Below, piece by piece: positions 37,945 to 46,782 of a DNA stretch of 61,900 bases. The stretch comes from Candidatus Saganbacteria bacterium (lineage in GTDB: Bacteria; Margulisbacteria; WOR-1; XYC2-FULL-46-14): assembly GCA_013202975.1 (NCBI GenBank), contig JABMQY010000039.1, positions 1 to 61,900 of the forward strand. The letters run 5' to 3'. The notes beneath the pieces are model-generated. The model was not told where the DNA came from. It saw only the letters and a program-made list of their open reading frames with translations, and searched no databases. The translations under genes and the position numbers were made by a program. Numbering within the stretch: the stretch's first letter is position 1; every line of letters begins with the position of its first letter.

Positions 37945-39781
37945 ACTTTGTAAAAGAAGACTGATCTTAATTTCAGACAGAAAAGATTTTCCAAAAACAG
38001 AGTCCAGGGAAGATTGTTTTTGGGTTTTTCTTGGCCGCAAGTATGATCGTTTAAATGAATTAAAAAAGACTGCGCCTAAAGGATTTCAATTCATTGATAT
38101 TGGAGACCTGATCTACGATGAGTCTTATAAGCTTAGACGACCTTACCTTGATTACATCGGTTCACTTAGTTCCCGGTTTTCTTCTCTATCCTGGTGGGTT
38201 TCCCGGATTTCCGAAAAAAATGTAATGGTAAGTCCTGTTTTTCTGTATTTGTGTTATCTAAAGATAATTGTGAAGCTGGCCAATGAAGAGTTAAGAGGCA
38301 GAGATCTTTGTGTTTTTTCTGAGAGCCCGGAACTTTTGAATACAATTGCTAAATTGCCGGTTTTTTCAAATTATTCTCTCAAAAAGTCTTTTCGCTCCAA
38401 TTTGATGAATGAATATCTTTTTTGTCTTATTAGGTTGTCTTATTTTATTGCCCAAAGTTTTTGCCGGAAGATATTGGCCATTAGCTCTCGTCTTTACATC
38501 AGAAAGACCACAATAAATAAAAAATCTTCTCTGGTAGTTATGCGAACATGGGTTAATGATAAAAACTTAGGAGAGAACGGGGTTTTCAATGATTCCTATT
38601 TTGTAAATCTCTATGATTATTTAAAAATAAAAAGCGGCCTCAATGTAGCAATTATCCCGATTTTGTATAATATCGAGCGACCTTTAAAGCAGGTCTTTCG
38701 CTGGTTTAGGGAATCAAGCTCTTTTTTTATTATTCCGGAGGATTTTTATCATTTTAGTGATTATATAAAAAGTATTTACATTTCTTTTAGATCTTCCCTG
38801 TTTTTTAGGGATTCTTTTGATTTTATGGGGTTGGATCTAAGTCTAATATTCAGAGAGGAGGCCAGGAAGACCTTGTTTGAGCCGGGTGCCTTACAGGTTA
38901 TTATGCATTATTTTTTAATAAAGAGGCTTAAGGCAAAAGACCTTAAGATAGAGAATTTTATTTTTACTTTTGAAAACATGTTCCCCGAAAAACCTTTGAT
39001 CCTGGGGATTGAAAGATTTTATCCTGGAGCCCAAAAGATAGGTTTTCAGCATAGTGTTTTATTTCCCTTATTATTGAGTTTGTATGTTTCAAATAATGAG
39101 CTTGGATTTATCCCAATGCCTGATAAGATCATTTGTTCAGGAAAGTTTTCTATGAATAAGATGATAGAGGAGGGATATCCATCAACTGTCATGACTCTTG
39201 GTCCGGCTCTTCGTTTTCAGCATCTTTTGGGTTCAAGTAAAAATGACAATGAAGAAGCTAATTTAGTTAAAGTTGTCTTAATTGCTTTACCCCTTTCGCC
39301 AAGTGGGGTCGAAGATGTGCTTTTTAAGGCCTGGCAGGCGCTTTTGGGTTTTGCCGATATTAAGATTAAATTGAAAGCCCATCCCATGATGTCTAAATCT
39401 GAGCTTTCATCTGTTTTTAATAAGCTTAATATTGTTGAAAATAAGGTCGAATCTGTCCGTGGTCCTATGAAAGATATTCTTCCAAAGATCGATCTTATGA
39501 TTGCTGCTGCCTCGGGAGCGGTTTTGGATGCAATTGCTTATGGAGTTCCGGTAATTAGGGTGAGGCAGGATCTTGATCTGAATCTTGATCCTATGGATTG
39601 GTTTCCTAGAACTGAATTGCAATTTGTTGCGAGAACAGCTCAGGAATTAAAAAATGAAATAAGACGAGCCCTATCTTTGGACCGGTCACAACTAAAGCAA
39701 TTGAAGGTAGAGGGAAAGAGTCTGATTGAGCAGTGTTTTTCTCCTGTAGAGGAGAAGGTGATGGCTGTTTTTATGGGGTAA
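37937..39781 (+). CDS. Large putative GT-B-like surface carbohydrate biosynthesis protein
   Basis: KIGFQHSVLFPLLLSLYVSNNELGFIPMPDKIICSGKFSMNKMIEEGYP; DIKIKLKAHPMMSKSEL; IDLMIAAASGAVLDAIAYGVPVIRVRQDLDLNLDPMDW. Confidence 0.6.
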   Translation: MDKLCKRRLILISDRKDFPKTESREDCFWVFLGRKYDRLNELKKTAPKGFQFIDIGDLIYDESYKLRRPYLDYIGSLSSRFSSLSWWVSRISEKNVMVSPVFLYLCYLKIIVKLANEELRGRDLCVFSESPELLNTIAKLPVFSNYSLKKSFRSNLMNEYLFCLIRLSYFIAQSFCRKILAISSRLYIRKTTINKKSSLVVMRTWVNDKNLGENGVFNDSYFVNLYDYLKIKSGLNVAIIPILYNIERPLKQVFRWFRESSSFFIIPEDFYHFSDYIKSIYISFRSSLFFRDSFDFMGLDLSLIFREEARKTLFEPGALQVIMHYFLIKRLKAKDLKIENFIFTFENMFPEKPLILGIERFYPGAQKIGFQHSVLFPLLLSLYVSNNELGFIPMPDKIICSGKFSMNKMIEEGYPSTVMTLGPALRFQHLLGSSKNDNEEANLVKVVLIALPLSPSGVEDVLFKAWQALLGFADIKIKLKAHPMMSKSELSSVFNKLNIVENKVESVRGPMKDILPKIDLMIAAASGAVLDAIAYGVPVIRVRQDLDLNLDPMDWFPRTELQFVARTAQELKNEIRRALSLDRSQLKQLKVEGKSLIEQCFSPVEEKVMAVFMG

Positions 39782-39786
39782 TTTTA

Positions 39787-40713
39787 ATGAAATTTTCAGT
39801 AGTAATTCCTTTATATAATGGGGCTAAGACAATAGAAAAAACACTTGATTCCGTTTTGGCCCAAAGTTATAAAAATTATGAGGTTATCTTAGTCAACGAT
39901 GATTCTCCTGATAATGTTTCTGATGTGGTTAAAAAGTATATTTTGAAACATCCCAATACTAAGTTTGTTTATATTGAACAAAAAAACAAGGGATTGGGGG
40001 GAGCGCGGAATACAGCTATAAAAGATGCTTCCGGAGAGATAATCGCTATTTTAGACCAGGATGATATCTGGTATCCAGAAAAACTCGAAAAAGTTGCAAA
40101 AATCTATAAGGAGAAACCAAAGGTGTCTGTGATAAGCCATGCTCTTAATGTACGAAAAAGCGGCAAAATTATTAGGTCTCTTCATGATGGGCCTAAAGCG
40201 GCTGATATGTATCGGGCATTGTTGTTCGGTGGCAACCGGCTTTCTACTCCTGCTGTTTGTTTTCGAAAAGAGATAATCGATTCAATCGGCTATTTTTCTG
40301 AGGATAAGAATAATTGTTACCTAGTGGAGGATTATGACCTATGGCTTAGGATAGCCCGGGCAGGCTATAAATTTGAGTTTTTGCCGGATATTTTAGGGGA
40401 ATATACATTACACGCCGAGAATTTTGGGGCATCCAGTTTTAAGCGGCTTTATTTGAGCGAAATTAGTGTAATGGATAAAAACTATCGTTTATTAAAGAAA
40501 AAAAACGTACTGGATTGGTATCTGCTGCGCCGCCACAGGGCAAAGGTCTTTTATATGATTGCGGTTAAATATTTTTCACAGCTGCACGATAATTGGATGA
40601 GCATGATCTATTTATTAAAGGCTTTTTTAAGTGATCCTTTCTTTTACTTTTACTTTTTAAGTATTGCTATTAGACGAGGGATGAATGTTTTTAACAGAAA
40701 AGGAGATTTCTAA
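39787..40713 (+). CDS. Glycosyltransferase family 2
   Basis: KFSVVIPLYNGAKTIEKTLDSVLAQSYKNYEVILVNDDSPDN; GGARNTAIKDASGEIIAILDQDDIWYPEKL. Confidence 0.95.
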   Translation: MKFSVVIPLYNGAKTIEKTLDSVLAQSYKNYEVILVNDDSPDNVSDVVKKYILKHPNTKFVYIEQKNKGLGGARNTAIKDASGEIIAILDQDDIWYPEKLEKVAKIYKEKPKVSVISHALNVRKSGKIIRSLHDGPKAADMYRALLFGGNRLSTPAVCFRKEIIDSIGYFSEDKNNCYLVEDYDLWLRIARAGYKFEFLPDILGEYTLHAENFGASSFKRLYLSEISVMDKNYRLLKKKNVLDWYLLRRHRAKVFYMIAVKYFSQLHDNWMSMIYLLKAFLSDPFFYFYFLSIAIRRGMNVFNRKGDF

Positions 40714-41558
40714 TGATTTTAGTAACCGGGGCAAATGGAATGGTCGGCTCATATGTGAAAGGTGTTTTTGTAGAAGAGCGGTTAGCGTTAACAGATATTC
40801 CGGAGATGGATGTGTGCAGAAAGGATTTGGTTTTTTCATTAGCGGAGAAATATAAGCCTGATATGATATTGCACCTTGCAGCGGAGACGAATGTTGACAG
40901 GTGTGAAAAGGAGATTGACCATGCCTACAGAACAAATGCCTTGGGGGTGCAAAATGTGGCTTTAGCCTGTCAGCATTTGGGGGCAGAAATGGTCTATATA
41001 AGTACCGGAGGGGTATTTGACGGCAAGGCCGGTCAGGTTCATACGGAATTTGACTTACCGAACCCCTTAAATGTTTACAGTAAGGCAAAGTATGAAGGAG
41101 AGAGGCTTGTCGCAGCGCTTTTGAATAAATATTATATCTTTCGGGCCGGCTGGATGATTGGCGGCGGACCGGCTAAAGATAAGAAGTTTGTGGGAAAGAT
41201 TATTGAATTATGTAAAAATCGAAAGGAGATAGAAGTTGTTAGTGATAAATTTGGCAGCCCGACTTTTGCACAGGATTTTGTAAAATCCATAAAAAAGATT
41301 GTTCATACGAAAAATTATGGTTTATATCATCTGGTAAATACCGGGGTATGTAACCGTTATGAAATTGCCCAAGAAATCGTTAAACTGCTCAAGGTTGATG
41401 TGAAAATCAAACCGGTCTCCTCTGATCGGTTTCCTCTGCCGGCTCCTCGATCGGCATCTGAAGCAATGAGGAATTACAAGCTTGATTTATTGGGAATTAA
41501 TCCTATGCCCGAGTGGAGGCAGGCCCTTTCTGCCTACCTTAAGGAATGGCAGAAATAA
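40713..41558 (+). CDS. dTDP-4-dehydrorhamnose reductase-like SDR (RmlD family)
   Basis: MILVTGANGMVGSYVKGVF; YKPDMILHLAAETNVDRCEKEIDHAYRTNALGVQNVALAC; YSKAKYEGERLV. Confidence 0.9.
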   Translation: MILVTGANGMVGSYVKGVFVEERLALTDIPEMDVCRKDLVFSLAEKYKPDMILHLAAETNVDRCEKEIDHAYRTNALGVQNVALACQHLGAEMVYISTGGVFDGKAGQVHTEFDLPNPLNVYSKAKYEGERLVAALLNKYYIFRAGWMIGGGPAKDKKFVGKIIELCKNRKEIEVVSDKFGSPTFAQDFVKSIKKIVHTKNYGLYHLVNTGVCNRYEIAQEIVKLLKVDVKIKPVSSDRFPLPAPRSASEAMRNYKLDLLGINPMPEWRQALSAYLKEWQK

Positions 41559-41574
41559 TAATCCCATTATTTTT

Positions 41575-42663
41575 ATGAAAAAGAAAAAAAGAATTCTTAT
41601 CTTTGATTATGCCAATAGTTATGGCGGGATTAATACTTATTTAGAGAATTTAATTCCGGGATTTTTGAACGAATTTGATGTTGTTTTGGTCTCTGCTAAA
41701 AAACAGGAGGTATTTGAGCAATTAAAGGAAAAATATTCGCTGCCATATTATATTATCCCGATAAAAAAGTGGCAATTTTGTTTTGGTGTGTTCCAATATG
41801 TTTTTCTGCTGATTAAGGAGAAAATTGATGTGATTCTTGCCTCAGAATTGACCGGAAGTGTTTTGATCCGTTATTTGAAATTATTTTTACCGTGGATTAA
41901 ATTTATATGTGTAATCCATGCAAATGCCCGGGAATACACTCAGCATTCAAGAATATTTCTTAAAACTATTTCAATCTTAAATAAGATTTCTTATCTTTTA
42001 GTAGATAAATATGTTTGTGTTTCCAATTATTTAGTCAATGAATACCTTTCTCTTGAGGGAATTCCGAGATCACGCATTGCAATGATTTATAATGGCTTGA
42101 AATTAACTGATAGCCCTTCTTTTCCTAAAACCCGGCAAAAACCTTGGAAAATTGCCTACATTGGAAGACTTTCTCATGAAAAGGGATTTGATATCTTTCT
42201 TCAAGTTGTAAAAAGGTTTATTCCCGAAATAAATGACTACCAGTTTCATATTTTTGGAAATGGCAAATATTTGCTTGATCAAGCGAAGTTAGTTGAGAAT
42301 GGATTCCCTGGGTTAATTAAAAATCATGGTTTTGTGAGTAATTTGTATGATCATTTAAAAAAAATCGATTGTGTCATTGTGCCTTCAAGGACAGAGGGCT
42401 GTCCTTATAATGTGTTGGAGGCTTTCTCTTATGAAATTCCTGTAATCTCCTTTGATGTCGGAGGATTACCAGAATTAATAAAGAACAATGAAACAGGAAT
42501 ACTCTGTAAATTTGGTGATATTGATGCTATGGTTTTTGGGATCAAAAAAACAAAGAATGCTGATTTTAGGGATTATTTAGTTAGAAATGCCAGTGAATTT
42601 ATGAAACGTTTTTCTGTTGAAATAATGCGAAAAAAGTATGTTGATTTAATCAAGAGCCTGTAA
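41575..42663 (+). CDS. Glycosyltransferase family 4
   Basis: ILIFDYANSYGGINTYLENLIPGFLNEFDVVLV; KIAYIGRLSHEKGFDIFLQVVKRF; VPSRTEGCPYNVLEAFSYEIPVISFDVGGLPELI. Confidence 0.93.
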   Translation: MKKKKRILIFDYANSYGGINTYLENLIPGFLNEFDVVLVSAKKQEVFEQLKEKYSLPYYIIPIKKWQFCFGVFQYVFLLIKEKIDVILASELTGSVLIRYLKLFLPWIKFICVIHANAREYTQHSRIFLKTISILNKISYLLVDKYVCVSNYLVNEYLSLEGIPRSRIAMIYNGLKLTDSPSFPKTRQKPWKIAYIGRLSHEKGFDIFLQVVKRFIPEINDYQFHIFGNGKYLLDQAKLVENGFPGLIKNHGFVSNLYDHLKKIDCVIVPSRTEGCPYNVLEAFSYEIPVISFDVGGLPELIKNNETGILCKFGDIDAMVFGIKKTKNADFRDYLVRNASEFMKRFSVEIMRKKYVDLIKSL

Positions 42664-42681
42664 ATGTATTAGGAGTTGTTT

Positions 42682-44019
42682 ATGTTAGATCTTCCAATCG
42701 TATTCTTTGCAGTAGTCGGGATTTTTGTTATCCTATTGCTGCTGATTCACCCGCGATTTGGAGTATATTCTTTTTTACTTTTTGCACCTTTTAGCTATTA
42801 TTATGCTTTTTATGCGATTGATCCTGATACAACCGGGACTCTTTTGCAAAAAAGCACTAAGGATATTTTTATCCTGGTTGTCTACTTGTTTTGGATTTTT
42901 TACGTTTTGATAAGGAAACAGACGAAGTTTTCTGCATTCCAATCCACTTTTCTTATATTGATTTTTGTTTTTATTGCAATAATGCAGATGGTGCGAGGGA
43001 TACCTTCTTCTGCTTATGCTTCTGTAATTGGATTGCGAAATATGATCGAATTTGTGCCATTAGTTTTTTTGGTTCCATCCTTGTTTTTAGATATTAAAAG
43101 TATCAAGCGTATTGTGAGTTTATCATTTCTTTGTTGTCTTATTGTCTCCTTATTGGGAATATATGAGGTATACTTTAAGACAAAGTCATTCTTTGCTTTG
43201 ATTGATTTTAGAATTCATTCCACTTTGTATAATCCGAACAATTTGGCGATCTATTTGGCTATATTTTTGTTGATGCTGTTAGGCTTATATTTTAAGAAAA
43301 CTTATTTTGTCAATAAGAAACTATCGCAATTCCTGCTCCTTTTAATATTTGCCTGTATTGTTCTCACTTTTTCCCGCGGGGCAGTAGTGGGTCTATTTAT
43401 GGGCATGATATATTTGTTTGTTGTTAATAAGAAAAAGAAGCTTATTTTGGTGAGTATTCTTGTTTTTGTTCTAAGTATGCTATTGGTTAGCAATTATGTC
43501 GGGAAAGGAATCGACCGGTATAGAAAATATGCTCGAGGGGAGACTGATGCGTCTGTAACTGTTAGACTGGAAAATGTCAACTTAGGCTTACAAATGTTAG
43601 CAGATAAACCGCATTGGTTGTTTTTTGGGGCGGGGTTTGAAAAGGTTACTGGAGTTGCGGCTCAGGATAAGGATTCTGCCAATAGTAGTAAGACAAAGTG
43701 GGTAGGTAAATCTGATATTCCTGCAGACAATCATTATTTAGCCCTGCTGATGGGGGGAGGGATCTTTTCTTTGCTTATTTTTTGGGCAATTTTGATTTTT
43801 TTAATAAAAGAAACAAAGAAGTTATTATTTATAGCGGTTGATCCTTTTCTTGTGGGGGTATTGCAATCTATATGTGCGATTTTTATTTTATTTATGATTA
43901 CAGGTTTCTTTGGATCGACATGGTCATCTTTTCCTGCAAATTTTTATTTTTGGTTTTTTGTGGGAATTTTAATTTCAATAAAAATGATAATTAAAAAGGA
44001 GCAGGCGGTTAAGTGTTGA
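42682..44019 (+). CDS. O-antigen ligase/polymerase-like polytopic membrane protein (Wzy_C/WaaL superfamily)
   Basis: Many TM helices; LTFSRGAVVGLFMGMIYLFV; RLENVNLGLQMLADKPHWLFFGAGFEKV; DNHYLALLMGGG. ATG 42682 has AGGAG upstream. Confidence 0.82.
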   Translation: MLDLPIVFFAVVGIFVILLLLIHPRFGVYSFLLFAPFSYYYAFYAIDPDTTGTLLQKSTKDIFILVVYLFWIFYVLIRKQTKFSAFQSTFLILIFVFIAIMQMVRGIPSSAYASVIGLRNMIEFVPLVFLVPSLFLDIKSIKRIVSLSFLCCLIVSLLGIYEVYFKTKSFFALIDFRIHSTLYNPNNLAIYLAIFLLMLLGLYFKKTYFVNKKLSQFLLLLIFACIVLTFSRGAVVGLFMGMIYLFVVNKKKKLILVSILVFVLSMLLVSNYVGKGIDRYRKYARGETDASVTVRLENVNLGLQMLADKPHWLFFGAGFEKVTGVAAQDKDSANSSKTKWVGKSDIPADNHYLALLMGGGIFSLLIFWAILIFLIKETKKLLFIAVDPFLVGVLQSICAIFILFMITGFFGSTWSSFPANFYFWFFVGILISIKMIIKKEQAVKC

Positions 44020-45929
44020 TCGTTCTACCTTTCATTTTTTTGACATTATTATTTCTTGTTTTGGTTCAAAGGTTTAATCTGGGTAAGAGGGATGGCTTTC
44101 TTTGGTCCGCTGTTGTTGCGGGGGTATGTTTGGTCTTTTTTGTTGAAATGTTAAGCCTTTTTTCTCGGTTAAATGCTATCTATCTTTCTCTTGCTTGGTC
44201 CTTGGCAGCTGTTATTTTGGTAATTATTCTAATAAGGCATAAAATAAGGCATAAAAAAAAGCTTCTATGTTTTGAAGCAATAAAGATTCCAGCTGGGTAT
44301 GTGGATAGAATAATGATTGTTCTTATCATAATAATTGTTCTAATTACCGTATTCCTTGCTCTTTTTTCGCCCCCCAATAATTATGATGCCATGACCTATC
44401 ATATGAGCAGAGTTGCTCATTGGATGCAGAATCATAATATAGAGCATTATCCGACCCATATAATAAGACAATTAATTATGCCTCCTATGGCCGAATTTAT
44501 GGTTTTGAACCTTCAAATTCTTTCCGGTAATGATTATTTTGCTAATTTTATTCAATGGCTTAGCATGATTGGCTCATTAATTATCGTTTCTCTCATTGCA
44601 AAAATATTGGGGGCCGATTATCGAGGACAGATATTTTCTGTCTTTATTGCGGCTACTATTCCCATGGGTATTATGCAGTCCTGCAGTACCCAGAATGATT
44701 ATGTAACCGCATTTTGGCTGCTTTGTTTTGTAGTTTTTATTCTTAAATATAGTTATGAGAAGGCCTTTGTTAATATTTTGGGATTGTCATTTGCGCTTGG
44801 TCTTGCAATCTTAACAAAGGGGGTGGTATATATTTATGCTTTTCCTTTTGGTCTATGGTTATTTTTTTTATTTGTAAGGCGAAAGAAATGGGGTTTTTGG
44901 AAGCCGCTGCTATTGCTTTTATTTGTTGTTTTCTTAATAAACTCTGGCCATTATACCAGGAATATTAAGCATTTTAATTCTGTTATTGGTCCTCCTACCG
45001 ATGTCTACCTGAATGAGGTTTTTTCAATAAAAAATACATCCTCCAATATTCTCAAATACTCTGCTTTAAATCTTAATACACCATTTGATGCTGCAAATAA
45101 AATTATATATAAAGGTGTTTCTGTTTTTCATAATATTTTAAATATAGACATTAACGATAGAAGAACCTCGGCATTTACTGAATTTAGTGTTATGGAATAT
45201 GCTCCGCATGAGGATCTTGTGGGAAATCCTCTGCATTGGCTTATAATATTATTTTCGGGGATATTTTTAATATCAAAAAGTAGGGACGCAAGATATCATA
45301 AGATGCTTATTTATTTTATTTTGGTTTTTAGTGGTTTTTTGATGTTTTTTATGGTCATCAAATACCAGCCATGGCTAAATCGATTGACCTTATCTATATT
45401 AATATTGTTTTCACCCGTTATTGGAGCCTTATTTGATAAGTTTCTATCTAAAAAGATCTTAGTGACAACTTTTGTGCTTTTATTGTTTATTGGAACATTG
45501 CCACTTTTGTTAGTCAATGTTAAGAAGCCCCTGATTCCGCCTCCTTTTGTTCCGGAAAAATATAAGTACTCAATTTTGTCTAAGCCCCGTGAGTTTTTTT
45601 ATTTTGCGGCAAAGCCGGAAACCTACGAGTGCTATAAAAAAGTAGTAAATATTGTTAAAGAGCGGGAATATCAACAAATTGGCTTGATAAAGATTGAAAA
45701 TGAGTATCCCCTTTGGATTTTGTTAAAAAACAGCAATATTAATTTTAGATTGGAACATATGGAAGTAGAGAACCCTTCAAAATCAATTCAAATAGATTTT
45801 TCACCTTCCGCCGTAATTGTAGTAGATCCAAATCCTGACATTGATCAAAAATATATAAGCATTTTTAAATATCATGAGATAATTGGTAGAGATAGTTCTG
45901 GTTTAGAAGTTAAATTATACGGTCGCTAG
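44013..45929 (+). CDS. GT39/RgtA-D-like (PMT_2-type) polytopic glycosyltransferase
   Basis: SPPNNYDAMTYHMSRVAHWMQNHNIEHYPTHIIRQLIMPPMAEFMVL; multiple TM segments; TKGVVYIYAFPFGLWLFF. Confidence 0.8.
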   Translation: MLIVLPFIFLTLLFLVLVQRFNLGKRDGFLWSAVVAGVCLVFFVEMLSLFSRLNAIYLSLAWSLAAVILVIILIRHKIRHKKKLLCFEAIKIPAGYVDRIMIVLIIIIVLITVFLALFSPPNNYDAMTYHMSRVAHWMQNHNIEHYPTHIIRQLIMPPMAEFMVLNLQILSGNDYFANFIQWLSMIGSLIIVSLIAKILGADYRGQIFSVFIAATIPMGIMQSCSTQNDYVTAFWLLCFVVFILKYSYEKAFVNILGLSFALGLAILTKGVVYIYAFPFGLWLFFLFVRRKKWGFWKPLLLLLFVVFLINSGHYTRNIKHFNSVIGPPTDVYLNEVFSIKNTSSNILKYSALNLNTPFDAANKIIYKGVSVFHNILNIDINDRRTSAFTEFSVMEYAPHEDLVGNPLHWLIILFSGIFLISKSRDARYHKMLIYFILVFSGFLMFFMVIKYQPWLNRLTLSILILFSPVIGALFDKFLSKKILVTTFVLLLFIGTLPLLLVNVKKPLIPPPFVPEKYKYSILSKPREFFYFAAKPETYECYKKVVNIVKEREYQQIGLIKIENEYPLWILLKNSNINFRLEHMEVENPSKSIQIDFSPSAVIVVDPNPDIDQKYISIFKYHEIIGRDSSGLEVKLYGR

Positions 45930-45972
45930 TGCCTTTTCTGTCAGTGTGTTAAAATATTTAATGAGGGAAAAA

Positions 45973-46782
45973 ATGGACCAGCAAGAGTATCAAAGAATTG
46001 CTTCTATTAACAGGAAGGTTTATGATTCAAAAGCTAAACCAGAATTGCCCCCGTCCGGTCATAATGATTCAATTCTAGAAAGATTTTATAATAAGCAAAT
46101 ATCAGATATTTATAAATCTAAAGGCGATTCTCCCAGAGTGCTTGATATTGGCTCTGGAGAGGGGTTAATGACCCTCAAGTTGTTAGATCTTGGGGCAGAG
46201 GTTACTTCAGTTGATATTTCTAGTGAACAGCTTAAGATTTTAGGGAAGAGGTGTGCTAAATATAAATCCAAGCTAACAATCCGTTGTCAAGATGTTCTAG
46301 AGGCAATCAATTTACTTAAATCAGAAGAAAAACACTTTGATATTATTGTGGCTTTTTCGTTTTTGCACCATGTTCCTGACTATCTAAGCCTTATTAAGCA
46401 GAGTATTCCTCTTTTATCTCCTGGGGGGTATTTTGTTTCATTTGCTGATCCGATGAAATATGATTCCGTAGATAGTATGACTAAAATATTAAGCGCTTTT
46501 GGATATTATTCTTGTCGAATTCTGAGGGGAGATATTCTGGCTGGCATAAAACGTCTTTTCCGTCGCTCCAGAGGGATCTATTTAGATAATCCGGAAGACA
46601 ATTGTGAATATCATGTTATACGTCAGGGGGTTGATCAGAATGCCATTTCGAAATTATTAACCGGGTTGGGATTTGATTGTCAAATCAAACCCTATTTCGG
46701 GGCACTCTTCCAGCCTGTGCAGTTTTTAGGATCTAAATTGAACAGGAAAAATGTTTTTGCCATTATTGCAAAAAAGCAATGA
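45973..46782 (+). CDS. Class I SAM-dependent methyltransferase
   Basis: RVLDIGSGEGLMTLKLLDLGAEVTSVDISSEQLKIL; FDIIVAFSFLHHVPDYLSLIKQSIPLLSPGGYFVSFADP. Confidence 0.9.
   Translation: MDQQEYQRIASINRKVYDSKAKPELPPSGHNDSILERFYNKQISDIYKSKGDSPRVLDIGSGEGLMTLKLLDLGAEVTSVDISSEQLKILGKRCAKYKSKLTIRCQDVLEAINLLKSEEKHFDIIVAFSFLHHVPDYLSLIKQSIPLLSPGGYFVSFADPMKYDSVDSMTKILSAFGYYSCRILRGDILAGIKRLFRRSRGIYLDNPEDNCEYHVIRQGVDQNAISKLLTGLGFDCQIKPYFGALFQPVQFLGSKLNRKNVFAIIAKKQ

Noticed and set aside
40657-41088. 143-aa minus-strand ORF opposite rmlD-like gene
   Set aside because: Pro/His/Ser-rich low-complexity translation typical of an antisense frame.
44234-44262. Short tandem repeat ATAAGGCATAAA x2 in the GT39-like gene
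   Set aside because: Only two copies, in-frame (IRHKIRHKK), plausible as a basic cytoplasmic loop; not evidence of a functional repeat array.
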